A stretch of DNA of 42,172 nucleotides. Source: Deltaproteobacteria bacterium UBA5754. GTDB taxonomy: Bacteria; Desulfobacterota; Dissulfuribacteria; Dissulfuribacterales; UBA5754. The position numbers were made by a program, and so were the translations under genes. The notes beneath the pieces are model-generated. The model saw nothing but the letters and a program-made list of their open reading frames with translations. It was not told the origin of the DNA and did not search any database. Position 1 is the stretch's first letter. The number at the start of each line of letters is the position of its first letter. The DNA is taken from NCBI GenBank assembly GCA_002419025.1, contig DIFG01000072.1, positions 1 through 42,172 of the forward strand. Reading direction: 5' to 3'. Shown here piece after piece: positions 8,579 to 16,573 of this stretch.

Positions 8579-9157
8579 CTACATCTCGAGGAAATTCTTG
8601 AGGAGTCTCTCTCCTTCAGGCGTCATTATGGACTCTGGGTGGAACTGGACCCCTTCCATGGGATACTCCCGATGGCGCATGCCCATGAGCTCGTCCGCCT
8701 CGGACCAGGCCGAGGGTTCGAGACATGCAGGTAGGCTCTCCGCCTCAACGATCAGAGAGTGGTACCGCATTGCCTCAAAGGGGTTTGAAAGCCCTTTAAA
8801 AACACCCTTTCCGTCATGACGGATCATGGAGGTCTTTCCGTGCATGAGCCGCTCCGCCCGCACCACGCGACCGCCGAAGGCCACTCCCATGGCCTGGTGT
8901 CCGAGGCAGACCCCAAGTATGGGGATCCTGCCGGCAAAGAAGCGGATGGCCTCCACCGAGATTCCGGCCTCATTCGGCGTGCATGGCCCCGGTGAGACGA
9001 GCAGATGGTCCGGGGCAAGCTCCATGAGGGCGCCTACCGTGATCTCGTCGTTTCGAAAGACCCGCACGTCCGCCCCGAGGGCCGCGATGGCCTGGACCAG
9101 ATTGTAGGTAAAGGAATCGTAATTGTCTATGACCACGAGCATGTTCGGTTTGACCAT
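8579..9157 (-). CDS. trpG: Anthranilate synthase glutamine amidotransferase component
   Basis: Supplies ammonia from glutamine to TrpE, or to PabB if shared with folate synthesis. The class I amidotransferase triad is present: Cys in LGVCLGHQAMG and His/Glu in GVQFHPESI, with the oxyanion region VSPGPCTPNEAG. The start is MVKPNMLVVIDNYDSF at 9157, or the Met five codons later; the longer ORF upstream to 9262 is repeat-derived and unlikely to be translated. There is no Shine-Dalgarno, but two overlapping TATAAT hexamers lie just upstream, suggesting a very short leader or leaderless start. trpE does not precede it; an intergenic repeat does. Confidence 0.93.
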   Translation of the reverse strand: MVKPNMLVVIDNYDSFTYNLVQAIAALGADVRVFRNDEITVGALMELAPDHLLVSPGPCTPNEAGISVEAIRFFAGRIPILGVCLGHQAMGVAFGGRVVRAERLMHGKTSMIRHDGKGVFKGLSNPFEAMRYHSLIVEAESLPACLEPSAWSEADELMGMRHREYPMEGVQFHPESIMTPEGERLLKNFLEM

Positions 9158-9160
9158 TCG

Positions 9161-9175
9161 ATTATATCGATTATA
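9161..9175 (-). promoter_or_regulatory. Tandem TATAAT hexamers directly before trpG
   Basis: Two perfect -10 hexamers on the minus strand (9170-9175 and 9161-9166), nine nt apart and sharing their last/first bases with a TCGAT-ATA-ATCGA inverted repeat. The downstream one ends only 3 nt before the first ATG of trpG. No good -35 box is seen at 17 nt. If used, transcripts would start at or just before the start codon. Could also be an operator or chance. Confidence 0.3.
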
Positions 9176-9223
9176 TAGGAATCTCGAAAAACAGTCCTTC
9201 GCCCGATGATTGTATTGCTCGCA

Positions 9224-9334
9224 TGCCTGTCTTGTCTGCCGACAGGAAGGCGCACGGAACATATACCCCGGCCGTCGGCTTGTTCTGTAAAATCATAAGA
9301 TTGGATGCATATCTCGCGGATTCAGGTCAAAATT
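9224..9334 (+). repeat. Family A intergenic repeat, right half (copy 1)
   Basis: Contains the core palindrome CTGCCGACAG, the block CACGGAACA...CCCCGGCCGTCGGCTTGTT, and the conserved end GGATGCATATCTC-CGGATTCAGGTC. All of these recur in order in the copies at 18909, 24428 and 36410. The left end with its inverted ACCTGAATCCGTG is missing. It lies between trpG and tRNA-Arg. The rest of the 9335-9416 gap shows only a near-palindrome GGTCAAAATTTGACC and no gene. Confidence 0.75.
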
Positions 9335-9416
9335 TGACCTCCACCGGCACGATAGAGACATTGCAATCTGCACGCTCACGCATCCAGGGTCAGATTTTGC
9401 GAAAGAAAGGGAGATC

Positions 9417-9493
<77 letters not shown>

Positions 9494-9502
9494 ATTCCTG
9501 AG

Positions 9503-9537
9503 GGTACGGATGGCATGGGGTAAGGTACTGATGGCAT
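9503..9537 (+). repeat. 14-nt direct repeat upstream of tRNA-Arg(CCG)
   Basis: GGTACGGATGGCAT (9503-9516) and GGTACTGATGGCAT (9524-9537) differ at one base and are spaced 21 nt start to start, i.e. two helical turns, just 10 nt beyond the tRNA 5' end. It could be a binding site in the tRNA promoter region or a short slippage duplication. The remaining 9538-9669 stretch shows nothing else recognisable. Confidence 0.4.
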
Positions 9538-9669
9538 AGTCCCTTGTCAATCCACGTGGAGGTCCCCTGCGGATCTGGCCTAAGTCCTTGCTGCGCCAAT
9601 GGGCCATGCCCTTCCGTAACCCGAATCCTTCCCGTTGGTGGGAGGCCAATCTCCAGGTATTATGAAAGA

Positions 9670-10311
9670 ATGTTCGATATAGCCTCAATCATTCAAAAGA
9701 TCGCGATTCTCATTCCGCCAATCCTCCTTGCCGTCACGGTCCACGAGATGGCCCACGGATGGGTGGCATACAGGCTCGGAGACCCGACGGCAAAGGCCTT
9801 TGGCCGACTGACCTTGAATCCTCTCAAGCACCTCGACCCCGTGGGGACCCTCGTCTTTTTTCTTACCCAGACCATCGGCTGGGCCAAGCCGGTTCCCGTG
9901 AATCCCGCCTATTTCAAGGATCCTCGAAAAGACATGATGTGGGTGGCGCTTGCCGGGCCGGCGGCGAATCTGCTTCTCGCCTTGACAATCGCCCTGTTTC
10001 TCCGGGGGACCTCCCAATACGTTTTTTCCCTTTTTCATGCATTCGAGTACTTTGGACGGCCCCTGTTTCTCATGGCCTATTTGGGTGTGCAGATCAACAT
10101 AGGGCTCGCCGTCTTCAACCTTCTTCCCATCCCTCCCCTCGATGGAGGAAAGATACTTGCCGGAGTTCTTCCAAGTGGTGCCGCGCCGGTCTTGGATGGA
10201 CTCGAGCGCTACGGCTTTGTCCTCATCCTCCTTCTCGTCTTTACGGGGGTAACGGATCACATTATAGTCCCGCTCATTCAAGCACTAGACTCTCTTCTTC
10301 TCGGAAAGTGA
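9670..10311 (+). CDS. Site-2 protease family (peptidase M50) membrane protein
   Basis: A 213-residue intramembrane zinc metalloprotease of the short M50 type without PDZ domain. It has a hydrophobic N-terminus, zinc motif HEMAHG (about residues 24-29), the central GPAANLLLALTIAL helix, and the third zinc ligand in NLLPIPPLDGGK. Four to five membrane segments are visible. The ORF extends upstream to 9544, but those residues are not family-like, so MFDIASIIQK at 9670 is the likely start; its ribosome site is weak. It is followed by trpS after 11 nt, as is common in Desulfobacterota and some Firmicutes. The substrate is unknown. Confidence 0.9.
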   Translation: MFDIASIIQKIAILIPPILLAVTVHEMAHGWVAYRLGDPTAKAFGRLTLNPLKHLDPVGTLVFFLTQTIGWAKPVPVNPAYFKDPRKDMMWVALAGPAANLLLALTIALFLRGTSQYVFSLFHAFEYFGRPLFLMAYLGVQINIGLAVFNLLPIPPLDGGKILAGVLPSGAAPVLDGLERYGFVLILLLVFTGVTDHIIVPLIQALDSLLLGK

Positions 10312-10322
10312 CGGAAATTTCC

Positions 10323-11339
10323 ATGGTAAATCTCGGGATCAAACGCGTCCTGAGCGGCATGAGACCCTCGGGAAAACTCCATCTCGGCCATTTGCACGGC
10401 GTCCTCCAGAACTGGAAGGGTCTCCAGGACCGTTATTCCTGTTTTTTTTTCGTTGCAGACTGGCACGCGCTCACGACGAATTACGAAAATCCGCGGGGCA
10501 TTCCTGAAAACATAGGCGAGATGGTGGCCGATTGGCTCTCCGTAGGGATCGATCCGGAAAAGTCGACCCTTTTCGTCCAGTCCCGGATCAAGGAGCACGC
10601 TGAACTCCATCTGCTTCTTTCCATGATCACTCCCGTTTCCTGGCTCGAGAGGAATCCCACCTACAAGGAGCAACAGCAACAGATCCAGGAGAAGGATCTG
10701 GCAACTTACGGATTTCTCGGCTATCCGGTCCTACAGTCCGCGGACATCATCATGTACAAGGCGAATCTCGTCCCGGTAGGCGTGGATCAGCTCCCCCACG
10801 TGGAGTTGACGCGAGAGATCACCCGCCGGTTCAATTATCTGTACCGTGAGGTCTTTCCGGTCCCCGAGGTCCTGCTCACCGAGTTCCCCAAGCTTCCCGG
10901 TCTCGACGGCCGCAAGATGAGCAAGAGCTACGGAAATGCGATCTTTCTCTCCGACCCTCCGGATGTGGTGCGTGAGAAGATCTCCGGCATGGTCACGGAC
11001 ATCGAGCGCCCCCGCCGTTCCGACCCGGGAGACCCTGAGAACCGGTGTGTGGCCTTCCATTTTCATCGGCTCTATCTCTCCAGGGAGCGTGTCCTGGAGA
11101 TCGTAGAGGAATGTAAGGCAGCCCGCCTTGGATGCGTGGCCTGTAAACGCGAGCTTGCAGAGGCCGTCGTCCGGGAGATGGAGCCCATCCGGGAGCGGCG
11201 CGAGTCCTATCTGCGGCACCCAGGGCGCATCGAGGAGATCCTTGCAGCCGGATCCGACGCGGCCCGGTCCATCGCACAGAACACCATGTCCGAAGTGGAA
11301 GATGCTCTATGGGGCCCCATAAGCCGGCATAGTATTTGA
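10323..11339 (+). CDS. trpS: Tryptophanyl-tRNA synthetase
   Basis: Charges tRNA-Trp. The 338 residues form a class Ic synthetase with HIGH-like motif SGKLHLGHLHG (about residues 16-26), the Trp pocket region YPVLQSADIIMYKA with GVDQ, and the KMSKS loop GRKMSKSYGNAI (about 198-209). The length is typical of the bacterial housekeeping form. A GGA lies about 9 nt before the ATG. It probably forms an operon with the M50 protease upstream and converges with lptD; trp biosynthetic genes are just upstream on the other strand. Confidence 0.96.
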   Translation: MVNLGIKRVLSGMRPSGKLHLGHLHGVLQNWKGLQDRYSCFFFVADWHALTTNYENPRGIPENIGEMVADWLSVGIDPEKSTLFVQSRIKEHAELHLLLSMITPVSWLERNPTYKEQQQQIQEKDLATYGFLGYPVLQSADIIMYKANLVPVGVDQLPHVELTREITRRFNYLYREVFPVPEVLLTEFPKLPGLDGRKMSKSYGNAIFLSDPPDVVREKISGMVTDIERPRRSDPGDPENRCVAFHFHRLYLSRERVLEIVEECKAARLGCVACKRELAEAVVREMEPIRERRESYLRHPGRIEEILAAGSDAARSIAQNTMSEVEDALWGPISRHSI

Positions 11340-11357
11340 GGAGCCGACCGAAAGGAG

Positions 11358-11384
11358 ACGGCCACAAAGACCCCGGCCGTCGGA
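11358..11384 (+). repeat. Family A repeat scrap (copy 2)
   Basis: CACAAAGACCCCGGCCGTCGG differs at one position from CACAAATACCCCGGCCGTCGG inside the full copy at 18909. With the upstream GCCGACC it can form a GC-rich hairpin between the convergent trpS and lptD genes, where it may help terminate both. No other structure is seen in 11340-11431. Confidence 0.5.
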
Positions 11385-11431
11385 TCAAGTATTCAGATGG
11401 AACACATCCGCACCCTTTGGGCGCTGTGGGC

Positions 11432-13717
11432 CTATTGCATCCCCCAGCTTCCGACCCCGAGAAGGTCTACGTAGAGGCCGAATCGGTTCTCATCCTGATC
11501 CTTCATGTAGCTGCCTGTAAGTGCCCAGCAGGAGGCCTGGTAGCGAAGTCCGTAGTGTGAACGGAATTCCGTCGAATCCTCGAGGGACCACTGGGTCTTG
11601 TAGGTCCCATACCATCTATCCCCAAGCCTGAGGGCGATGTCTGCGTTGATTTCGTTGATATCCGTCAGGCGGTTGTAGCGATAGTCGAGGGCGAGTCGGT
11701 CGCCGGCCTGGCTTGCAGCGGAGACGAGAAAGTTGTAGGTCGTGAACCCGAGCCCGTGGACACTGTATGTGGTGTCATAGCGGAGATATGCCCACGGCCA
11801 TGGGCGGAGTTCGAGTTCCGCGTAGATGGGAGAGAAGGTGGTGGGTTTGATGTCCGCCGGGTCAGGCCCATCCGGCGCGTTGAAATCGTAACGAAGTTTT
11901 GCCTCGAGCTCCTCGTAGAAATCGAAATACGTATGGTATCCGGCGTATTCACGCCTTGATCGGGCGGTCTTTTCCGAGTCATAGCTCTGCTCGACATAGA
12001 AGCGAATAAGGTCCGTGTAGGCGTATCTCCCGTCGCCCCTGGGCGTCTTGCTGCTGAGAAATGACAAAATGGACCACGTGAGGCGGTTTCGAGGCTCGAG
12101 CCTGTCGAGTATGTCGATGTAGGGGATGTCGTCTTGGTCCTCGGAGGGCCGGTATTGATAGGTGAGTCTGGGGCGGATGCTGTGCATGAAGGTCTTTCCG
12201 GAGGGCCGTGCAAAGGTCCGCCTGACCGAAGTGGTCAGATCCGCCTCGAAAAGTGGAAGGATGCGGGTCGGGGTCTCGTCCTCGTCCAAGACGTCACTCG
12301 AGCCCTGCGCCGTGTAGGCCGTGGCCTCCAGTGTTCCGGAGAGGAGTAGGTTCGCGGCCCCGAGGACGGAGAGGGGGGAGGAGATCCGTGGCATAGCGTG
12401 GACCCGTTGGTAGCGGACGCCTTTTTCCCTCCAGTAATTGGTGTAAGTGCCATCCCAGTCCAGATAGAAGGGGGTCTCCCCGATCCGGTTTCTGAATCCA
12501 TGGAAAACGAAACGTGGAAGGGTCTGGACGGTCCCGTCCTGTTCGCCGGGAACGAGATTATCGTTGTATCGGCCCTCAGCGCCCGCGAAGGTGTTGGGGA
12601 AGAGCCGAGTGGCCTGAATGGTCGAGGGACGGATGAGGTCCGTTTCGTCTGCGAGAGACCGCTGGTAGTCCTTCCAGAAGATCTCGTTCGTTTCATCGAA
12701 CCCCATGGGACCGCCGTCGAATTCCTCGAGATAATCCAGGTCGCTCACGAGATCGAGATCGATCTTCGCATTGATCTTCCACGGCAGGGCCTGATTCGCC
12801 TTTGCCCGGAGCCACCAGCGTTTCTCGTCGCCGCGCACATAACCATCGTTGTTGTAGTCGCTGTCATTCAGGGTGTCGACAAGGTAGTTGAAACGAAAGG
12901 TTCCCTGTGTCTCCTCGGAGAGGATGTAACGGAGTTCAGCGCCCTCCATCCAGCCCCGCCTGCTCATGGGGTGCTGGTAGAAGGTCATGTCCACGCTGTC
13001 GTTCACGGCCCAGAAAAACGGGACGATGAATTCGGTCCCGTTACGGCTCGATACGGCGTAGTGGGGAAGGAGGAATCCGGTTTTTCGGTAGCGATTCAGT
13101 GGGACGGAGACCCACGGACTGTACAGTACGGGAATGTCCCGAATGGCAAAGGAATTGTGCCAGCCCACGGCGTTTCCGCCCGTAGAGAGGGTGAGATCCT
13201 TGCAATGAAAGCTCCATGCCTGCTTAGGAAGAGGACAGGTGCTGATCGTTGCGTCCTCTGCCCGGTACTCCTCGGGGCCTGTCTTCCAGAGCTGGCTTGC
13301 GATGATGTGGACGTTATTACGGTGCAGGAAGAGATAGGCGTCTTTCACAGTCCCGGTGGAGGATTCCAGATCTATCTCCCCTTCCTCCCCGCGCAGGATG
13401 TCTTCACCCATGCGGATGACGACCGCCCCGCTCGCCCATGCCCGTCGAGCCCTTTGGTAGTAGATCATCCGGTCTGCGGTGATCGTGAGATCGCCGCGCT
13501 GCAAGGAGACACCGCCCTCCCCCAAGATCGAGTCGGTCGCGTGATAGTACGTGAGACGATTTGCCTGGATGTGCCACGGTTCCCTTTCGGATAGGTCCTC
13601 CGTGGTGTCGGCGGCACCTCCGCCGGCTGTTCCCGCTCCGCATGCCATGTCCGTTCCCGTCGCAGCCAGAAAAAAGACGAGGGCGAGGGCGGAAAGGATG
13701 GCCGAACGAGGGGGCAT
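11432..13717 (-). CDS. lptD: LPS-assembly outer-membrane protein LptD
   Basis: Inserts lipopolysaccharide into the outer leaflet of the outer membrane, together with LptE. From MPPRSAILS at 13717 the protein is 761 residues. It has a signal peptide (hydrophobic to about residue 25), an OstA/LptA-like periplasmic domain with repeated sheet motifs (IQANRLTYYHATDSILGEGG, about 50-130), and a long beta-barrel rich in alternating aromatic residues ending in GLYVDLLGVGSWGMQ. Conserved Cys are in STCPLPKQAWSFHC. An in-frame ATG at 13801 would overlap the PHP gene by 52 nt; none of the starts has a good ribosome site. It is last in the rsmG-CarS-PHP-lptD run. Confidence 0.92.
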   Translation of the reverse strand: MPPRSAILSALALVFFLAATGTDMACGAGTAGGGAADTTEDLSEREPWHIQANRLTYYHATDSILGEGGVSLQRGDLTITADRMIYYQRARRAWASGAVVIRMGEDILRGEEGEIDLESSTGTVKDAYLFLHRNNVHIIASQLWKTGPEEYRAEDATISTCPLPKQAWSFHCKDLTLSTGGNAVGWHNSFAIRDIPVLYSPWVSVPLNRYRKTGFLLPHYAVSSRNGTEFIVPFFWAVNDSVDMTFYQHPMSRRGWMEGAELRYILSEETQGTFRFNYLVDTLNDSDYNNDGYVRGDEKRWWLRAKANQALPWKINAKIDLDLVSDLDYLEEFDGGPMGFDETNEIFWKDYQRSLADETDLIRPSTIQATRLFPNTFAGAEGRYNDNLVPGEQDGTVQTLPRFVFHGFRNRIGETPFYLDWDGTYTNYWREKGVRYQRVHAMPRISSPLSVLGAANLLLSGTLEATAYTAQGSSDVLDEDETPTRILPLFEADLTTSVRRTFARPSGKTFMHSIRPRLTYQYRPSEDQDDIPYIDILDRLEPRNRLTWSILSFLSSKTPRGDGRYAYTDLIRFYVEQSYDSEKTARSRREYAGYHTYFDFYEELEAKLRYDFNAPDGPDPADIKPTTFSPIYAELELRPWPWAYLRYDTTYSVHGLGFTTYNFLVSAASQAGDRLALDYRYNRLTDINEINADIALRLGDRWYGTYKTQWSLEDSTEFRSHYGLRYQASCWALTGSYMKDQDENRFGLYVDLLGVGSWGMQ

Positions 13718-13749
13718 GCGTGGGTAAGTATCACAGACACATCCGCTTT

Positions 13750-14448
13750 TCAACGGATCCTCCGCCATGTCTGGATCCGCTGGAGGATCTCGTTTCTCCA
13801 TGCCATCTTGCCCGTAATGGCAAGGACTCTGGGGAGCGTGAGGGGTCGGGTGACAACGCTGACCCTTCCCTGCCTGACGGCATCGATGATCGCCTCGGGG
13901 TGGGGTTCGGCCTCGATGAGGGAATAGGTGGTGTGAAACTGCACCCTTTGGTGGGCATCGGAGGTGCCGACGAGGGGAAGGCCTCGGGTCTCTGCGAATC
14001 TCTGCGCCTTGGTGTTGAAGTCAAAGTACTTCGTGTAGAGATGGCAGAGTTCGACGGCATCGAAGATCTCCATATTCTCCACCAGACGTCTGCCAAGCGC
14101 CACAGTGGACGGGAAAAAGGGATGCGGGGCTATGATGAGCGTATCAGGTCTCTTGAGGGATCGAAGACCCTGGATCGAGCCCCGATCTACCCGGGAAAAG
14201 TCCATGTTGTAGAGGAGGATGTGCCTGCCTTCGATGGTCGCCTCCATGCCAGGAATGAGGACGATGCCTCGTTCCGCAGCGTAGCTCCGAAGGTACGCGC
14301 TGTATACGCTGCTGTTGTGGTTGGTGATGGAAAGGACCTGGTAGCCGAGAGATGCAGCCCTATCGATAAGTTCGGTCGCGCTGTAAAGGATGAGGTCCTC
14401 TGGATCCTCTGCCGTATGGATATGGAGATCTGCCTTAAGGGGTATCAT
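13750..14448 (-). CDS. PHP-domain metal-dependent phosphoesterase
   Basis: A 232-residue protein with the four polymerase-and-histidinol-phosphatase motifs in order: KADLHIHTAE (about residues 5-14), LSITNHNSS, LIPGMEATIEGRHILLY, IAPHPFF, and LVGTSDAHQ near the C-terminus. These ligate two or three metal ions. The start at 14448 (MIPLKADLHIHT) is chosen because motif I follows at once; the open frame upstream runs through other genes and is not family-like. It lies 14 nt after the CarS-like gene. The substrate is unknown; it could be a nucleotide or sugar phosphate. Confidence 0.88.
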   Translation of the reverse strand: MIPLKADLHIHTAEDPEDLILYSATELIDRAASLGYQVLSITNHNSSVYSAYLRSYAAERGIVLIPGMEATIEGRHILLYNMDFSRVDRGSIQGLRSLKRPDTLIIAPHPFFPSTVALGRRLVENMEIFDAVELCHLYTKYFDFNTKAQRFAETRGLPLVGTSDAHQRVQFHTTYSLIEAEPHPEAIIDAVRQGRVSVVTRPLTLPRVLAITGKMAWRNEILQRIQTWRRIR

Positions 14449-14462
14449 TTCATTCGTATCGG

Positions 14463-14963
14463 TCAATAGGGGTTTCGCCTGATGCCCAATCGGTAAAGTA
14501 TCGGAGAGACGGCCAGTTCGCATATGGCAAAAAAGGCGGTCACTATGCAGATCTCTGCCCAGTTGATGGCGAGATCTTCCTTTAATACCCAGAGAGGGAG
14601 CAAGGCCTCCACCCCCTGATCGAGTCCTGGCGCAAAGGCCCCGCTCCTGAGTCGAAGCCTCCTTTTGAGGAAGCTCGAAAAGAGGTCGCCGGTAAGGGAG
14701 AGGAGGGCGATCTTGGCCCCGGTGGCTGCTCCGAATGGGGTGAGGGATGCGGCTGCCGCCGTGCCTGCGGTCGAGAATACGAACCCCCGCCAGGTCTTGT
14801 GGGGTCCGAAGAGATCCCGGCCGTCGAACCATTTCAGCCTGCCGAGGTCTATGGGAAGGGCGAAGTGGTCTCCGAAGACGGTTCTGGCGAGGATGGGAAG
14901 CAAGTTGGCAGTCCCAAGTAGGAAGAGAAGGATCAGGATGCCGGACCAATCAATTGATGTCAT
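14463..14963 (-). CDS. CarS-like (DUF46) CDP-alcohol synthase homologue
   Basis: The 166-residue integral membrane protein belongs to the family of archaeal CDP-archaeol synthase, a relative of CdsA that attaches CMP from CTP to a lipid phosphate. Signature stretches: LFGPHKTWRGFVF (about residues 48-60), then GDLFSSFLKRRLRLRSG and PGLDQGVEALLP. About four membrane helices are visible. The second acidic residue of the archaeal DQxD motif appears as DQGVE, which I take to be the bacterial subfamily form. The start is the ATGA overlap with the rsmG stop. The bacterial function is not established. Confidence 0.75.
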   Translation of the reverse strand: MTSIDWSGILILLFLLGTANLLPILARTVFGDHFALPIDLGRLKWFDGRDLFGPHKTWRGFVFSTAGTAAAASLTPFGAATGAKIALLSLTGDLFSSFLKRRLRLRSGAFAPGLDQGVEALLPLWVLKEDLAINWAEICIVTAFFAICELAVSPILYRLGIRRNPY

Positions 14964-15682
14964 GAGGATTTTTCGCAGTTCCCATGAGATGGGGAATACC
15001 CAGATGGGCCGGTATTTCTGTGCAGAAGGACGAGGGTGCGGGGAAGGCCGCTCACTGGTTGGCGAACGGGTACGGTCTCCGCGAGAAATCCCTTTTGGGC
15101 AAGCATCTCCCGGCAAATCTCCACCTCGGCCATGGCCTTAGGACCTTTGAAGGCCACGACGCCCCCGCCCGGAGCGAGAAGGGGGATGGCAAGCCGGGTG
15201 AGGAGATCGAGTGAGCCCACGGCCTGGCTCGTCACAAGGTCGAAGCCTTCAGGCGGGTGTGTGCGCGGGACGCCGGGTTCGCCGACTCGGCCGTGCTGGG
15301 CCGTGACGCCCGCAAGTCCCAGAAGTGCGATGACATGGCGAAGGAAGGAGACCCGTTTTCTCAGGGCGTCCACGAGGACGATCTTGAGCTGGGGCAGGAG
15401 GATCTTGAGGACGAGCCCAGGTGCGCCGGCCCCGGTCCCGATGTCAAGCACCGTCCGTGTCCCGGTCGGGACAAAGGGGACAAAGGGCGCGGTATCCCCG
15501 ACGAATTTGAGGGCAAGGCCCTCCATGTCCCGAATGCCCGAGAGATCCATGCGGCGGTTCCAGATCTCGAGTTCCCCAAGATAGACGCACAGGGCGGAGA
15601 TGACCGCATCGTCATGCGGGATCCCCGCCTCTTCAAGGATCCTTTTTAAGAAGGGGACGAGGGCTTCATCTATCGATTTCAT
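14960..15682 (-). CDS. rsmG: 16S rRNA (guanine-527-N7) methyltransferase
   Basis: Methylates N7 of G527 in 16S rRNA, the site linked to streptomycin sensitivity. The 240 residues have the family N-terminal helices (YLGELEIWNRRMDLSGIRD), SAM motif I VLDIGTGAGAPGLVLKI (about 78-94), acidic motif LVDALRKRVSFL and the SQAVGSL signature. Normal length, slightly longer at the C-terminus. It overlaps the CarS-like gene by 4 nt and follows dapF after 78 nt. The usual partner mnmG is not nearby. Confidence 0.93.
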   Translation of the reverse strand: MKSIDEALVPFLKRILEEAGIPHDDAVISALCVYLGELEIWNRRMDLSGIRDMEGLALKFVGDTAPFVPFVPTGTRTVLDIGTGAGAPGLVLKILLPQLKIVLVDALRKRVSFLRHVIALLGLAGVTAQHGRVGEPGVPRTHPPEGFDLVTSQAVGSLDLLTRLAIPLLAPGGGVVAFKGPKAMAEVEICREMLAQKGFLAETVPVRQPVSGLPRTLVLLHRNTGPSGYSPSHGNCEKSS

Positions 15683-15760
15683 TTTGACCGGCGAGAGGAA
15701 TCCTTTCAGGATCGGATCAGGGGGGTTCCCGTCACTGGCCCCTTCAAAAGGGCGCAGGAC

Positions 15761-16573
15761 TCATTCTTCGATCCTGCCCGTATAAACACAGACCGCGTCC
15801 CCTTCGAGGAAGACCTCTTCGATCCGTCCGTCTCCCCCGGTCAGGAAATAGACAGTGAGTTCTTCTCCCCCCTGGGTAAGTACCGAGACCGGGCTTTTTG
15901 TCAGGGAAAGGCAGGACGTTACTATGGCGCTTGCGGCCGCGCCTGTCCCGCACGCAAGGGTCTCGTCCTCTACGCCTCGCTCGTAGGTACGGATGCGTAT
16001 GGCGTGCGGGTGAAAGACCTGGACGAAGTTCACATTGGTGCCTGCAGGCGCGAACCTTTCATGAAACCGGATCGTCCTGCCGAGTTCCCGGACGGACTCC
16101 GTATCCAGATCATCCGTGAGGAGGATCGTGTGAGGGACGCCCGTGTTCACGTGGTGGACCCTGATGGGTTTTCCTTCCACGGAGATGATGATGTCGCAAG
16201 CGAGGTTTTGGGGCGGAGAGAGTCCGATCCTGACCCGTCCGTCTGTCACCTCTCCATGGATGACGCCCGCGAGGGTCTCAAAGCAGAGCCTGGGGCCTGC
16301 GATGCCGGAGAGATATGCGAACCTGGCGGCGCATCGCGCACCGTTTCCGCACATCTCGGCCTCGCTTCCGTCCGCATTGTAAAACCGCCAGCGAAAGTCC
16401 GTCGTGTTTGAGGGTTCGATGAGGATGAGACCGTCAGCCCCGACGGAGAATTTTCTTTGGCAGAGCATTCGTGCAAGCCCAGCCGCGTCCTCTCCCACGA
16501 CCCCGGTCCGGTTGTCGATGAGGATGAAGTCGTTTCCGCCTCCGTGCATCTTGGTAAAGACGAGGCCTTTCAT
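15761..16573 (-). CDS. dapF: Diaminopimelate epimerase
   Basis: Converts LL- to meso-diaminopimelate for peptidoglycan and lysine. The 270-residue protein has the N-terminal FTKMHGGGNDFILID and the two catalytic cysteines in EMCGNGARCAARFA (about 74-87) and LACGTGAAASA (about 210-220), the family's pseudo-symmetric halves. Cofactor-independent. Its start overlaps the lysA stop by 4 nt, so lysA-dapF are translated together. Confidence 0.96.
   Translation of the reverse strand: MKGLVFTKMHGGGNDFILIDNRTGVVGEDAAGLARMLCQRKFSVGADGLILIEPSNTTDFRWRFYNADGSEAEMCGNGARCAARFAYLSGIAGPRLCFETLAGVIHGEVTDGRVRIGLSPPQNLACDIIISVEGKPIRVHHVNTGVPHTILLTDDLDTESVRELGRTIRFHERFAPAGTNVNFVQVFHPHAIRIRTYERGVEDETLACGTGAAASAIVTSCLSLTKSPVSVLTQGGEELTVYFLTGGDGRIEEVFLEGDAVCVYTGRIEE

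Noticed and set aside
9670..9730. Antisense frame 9685-10281 as a gene
   Set aside because: Opposite a conserved M50 protease; charged, low-complexity sequence without start signal.
13718..13801. lptD start at 13801
   Set aside because: It overlaps the PHP gene by 52 nt and puts 28 polar residues before the signal peptide; MPPRSAILS at 13717 fits better, although no start has a good ribosome site.
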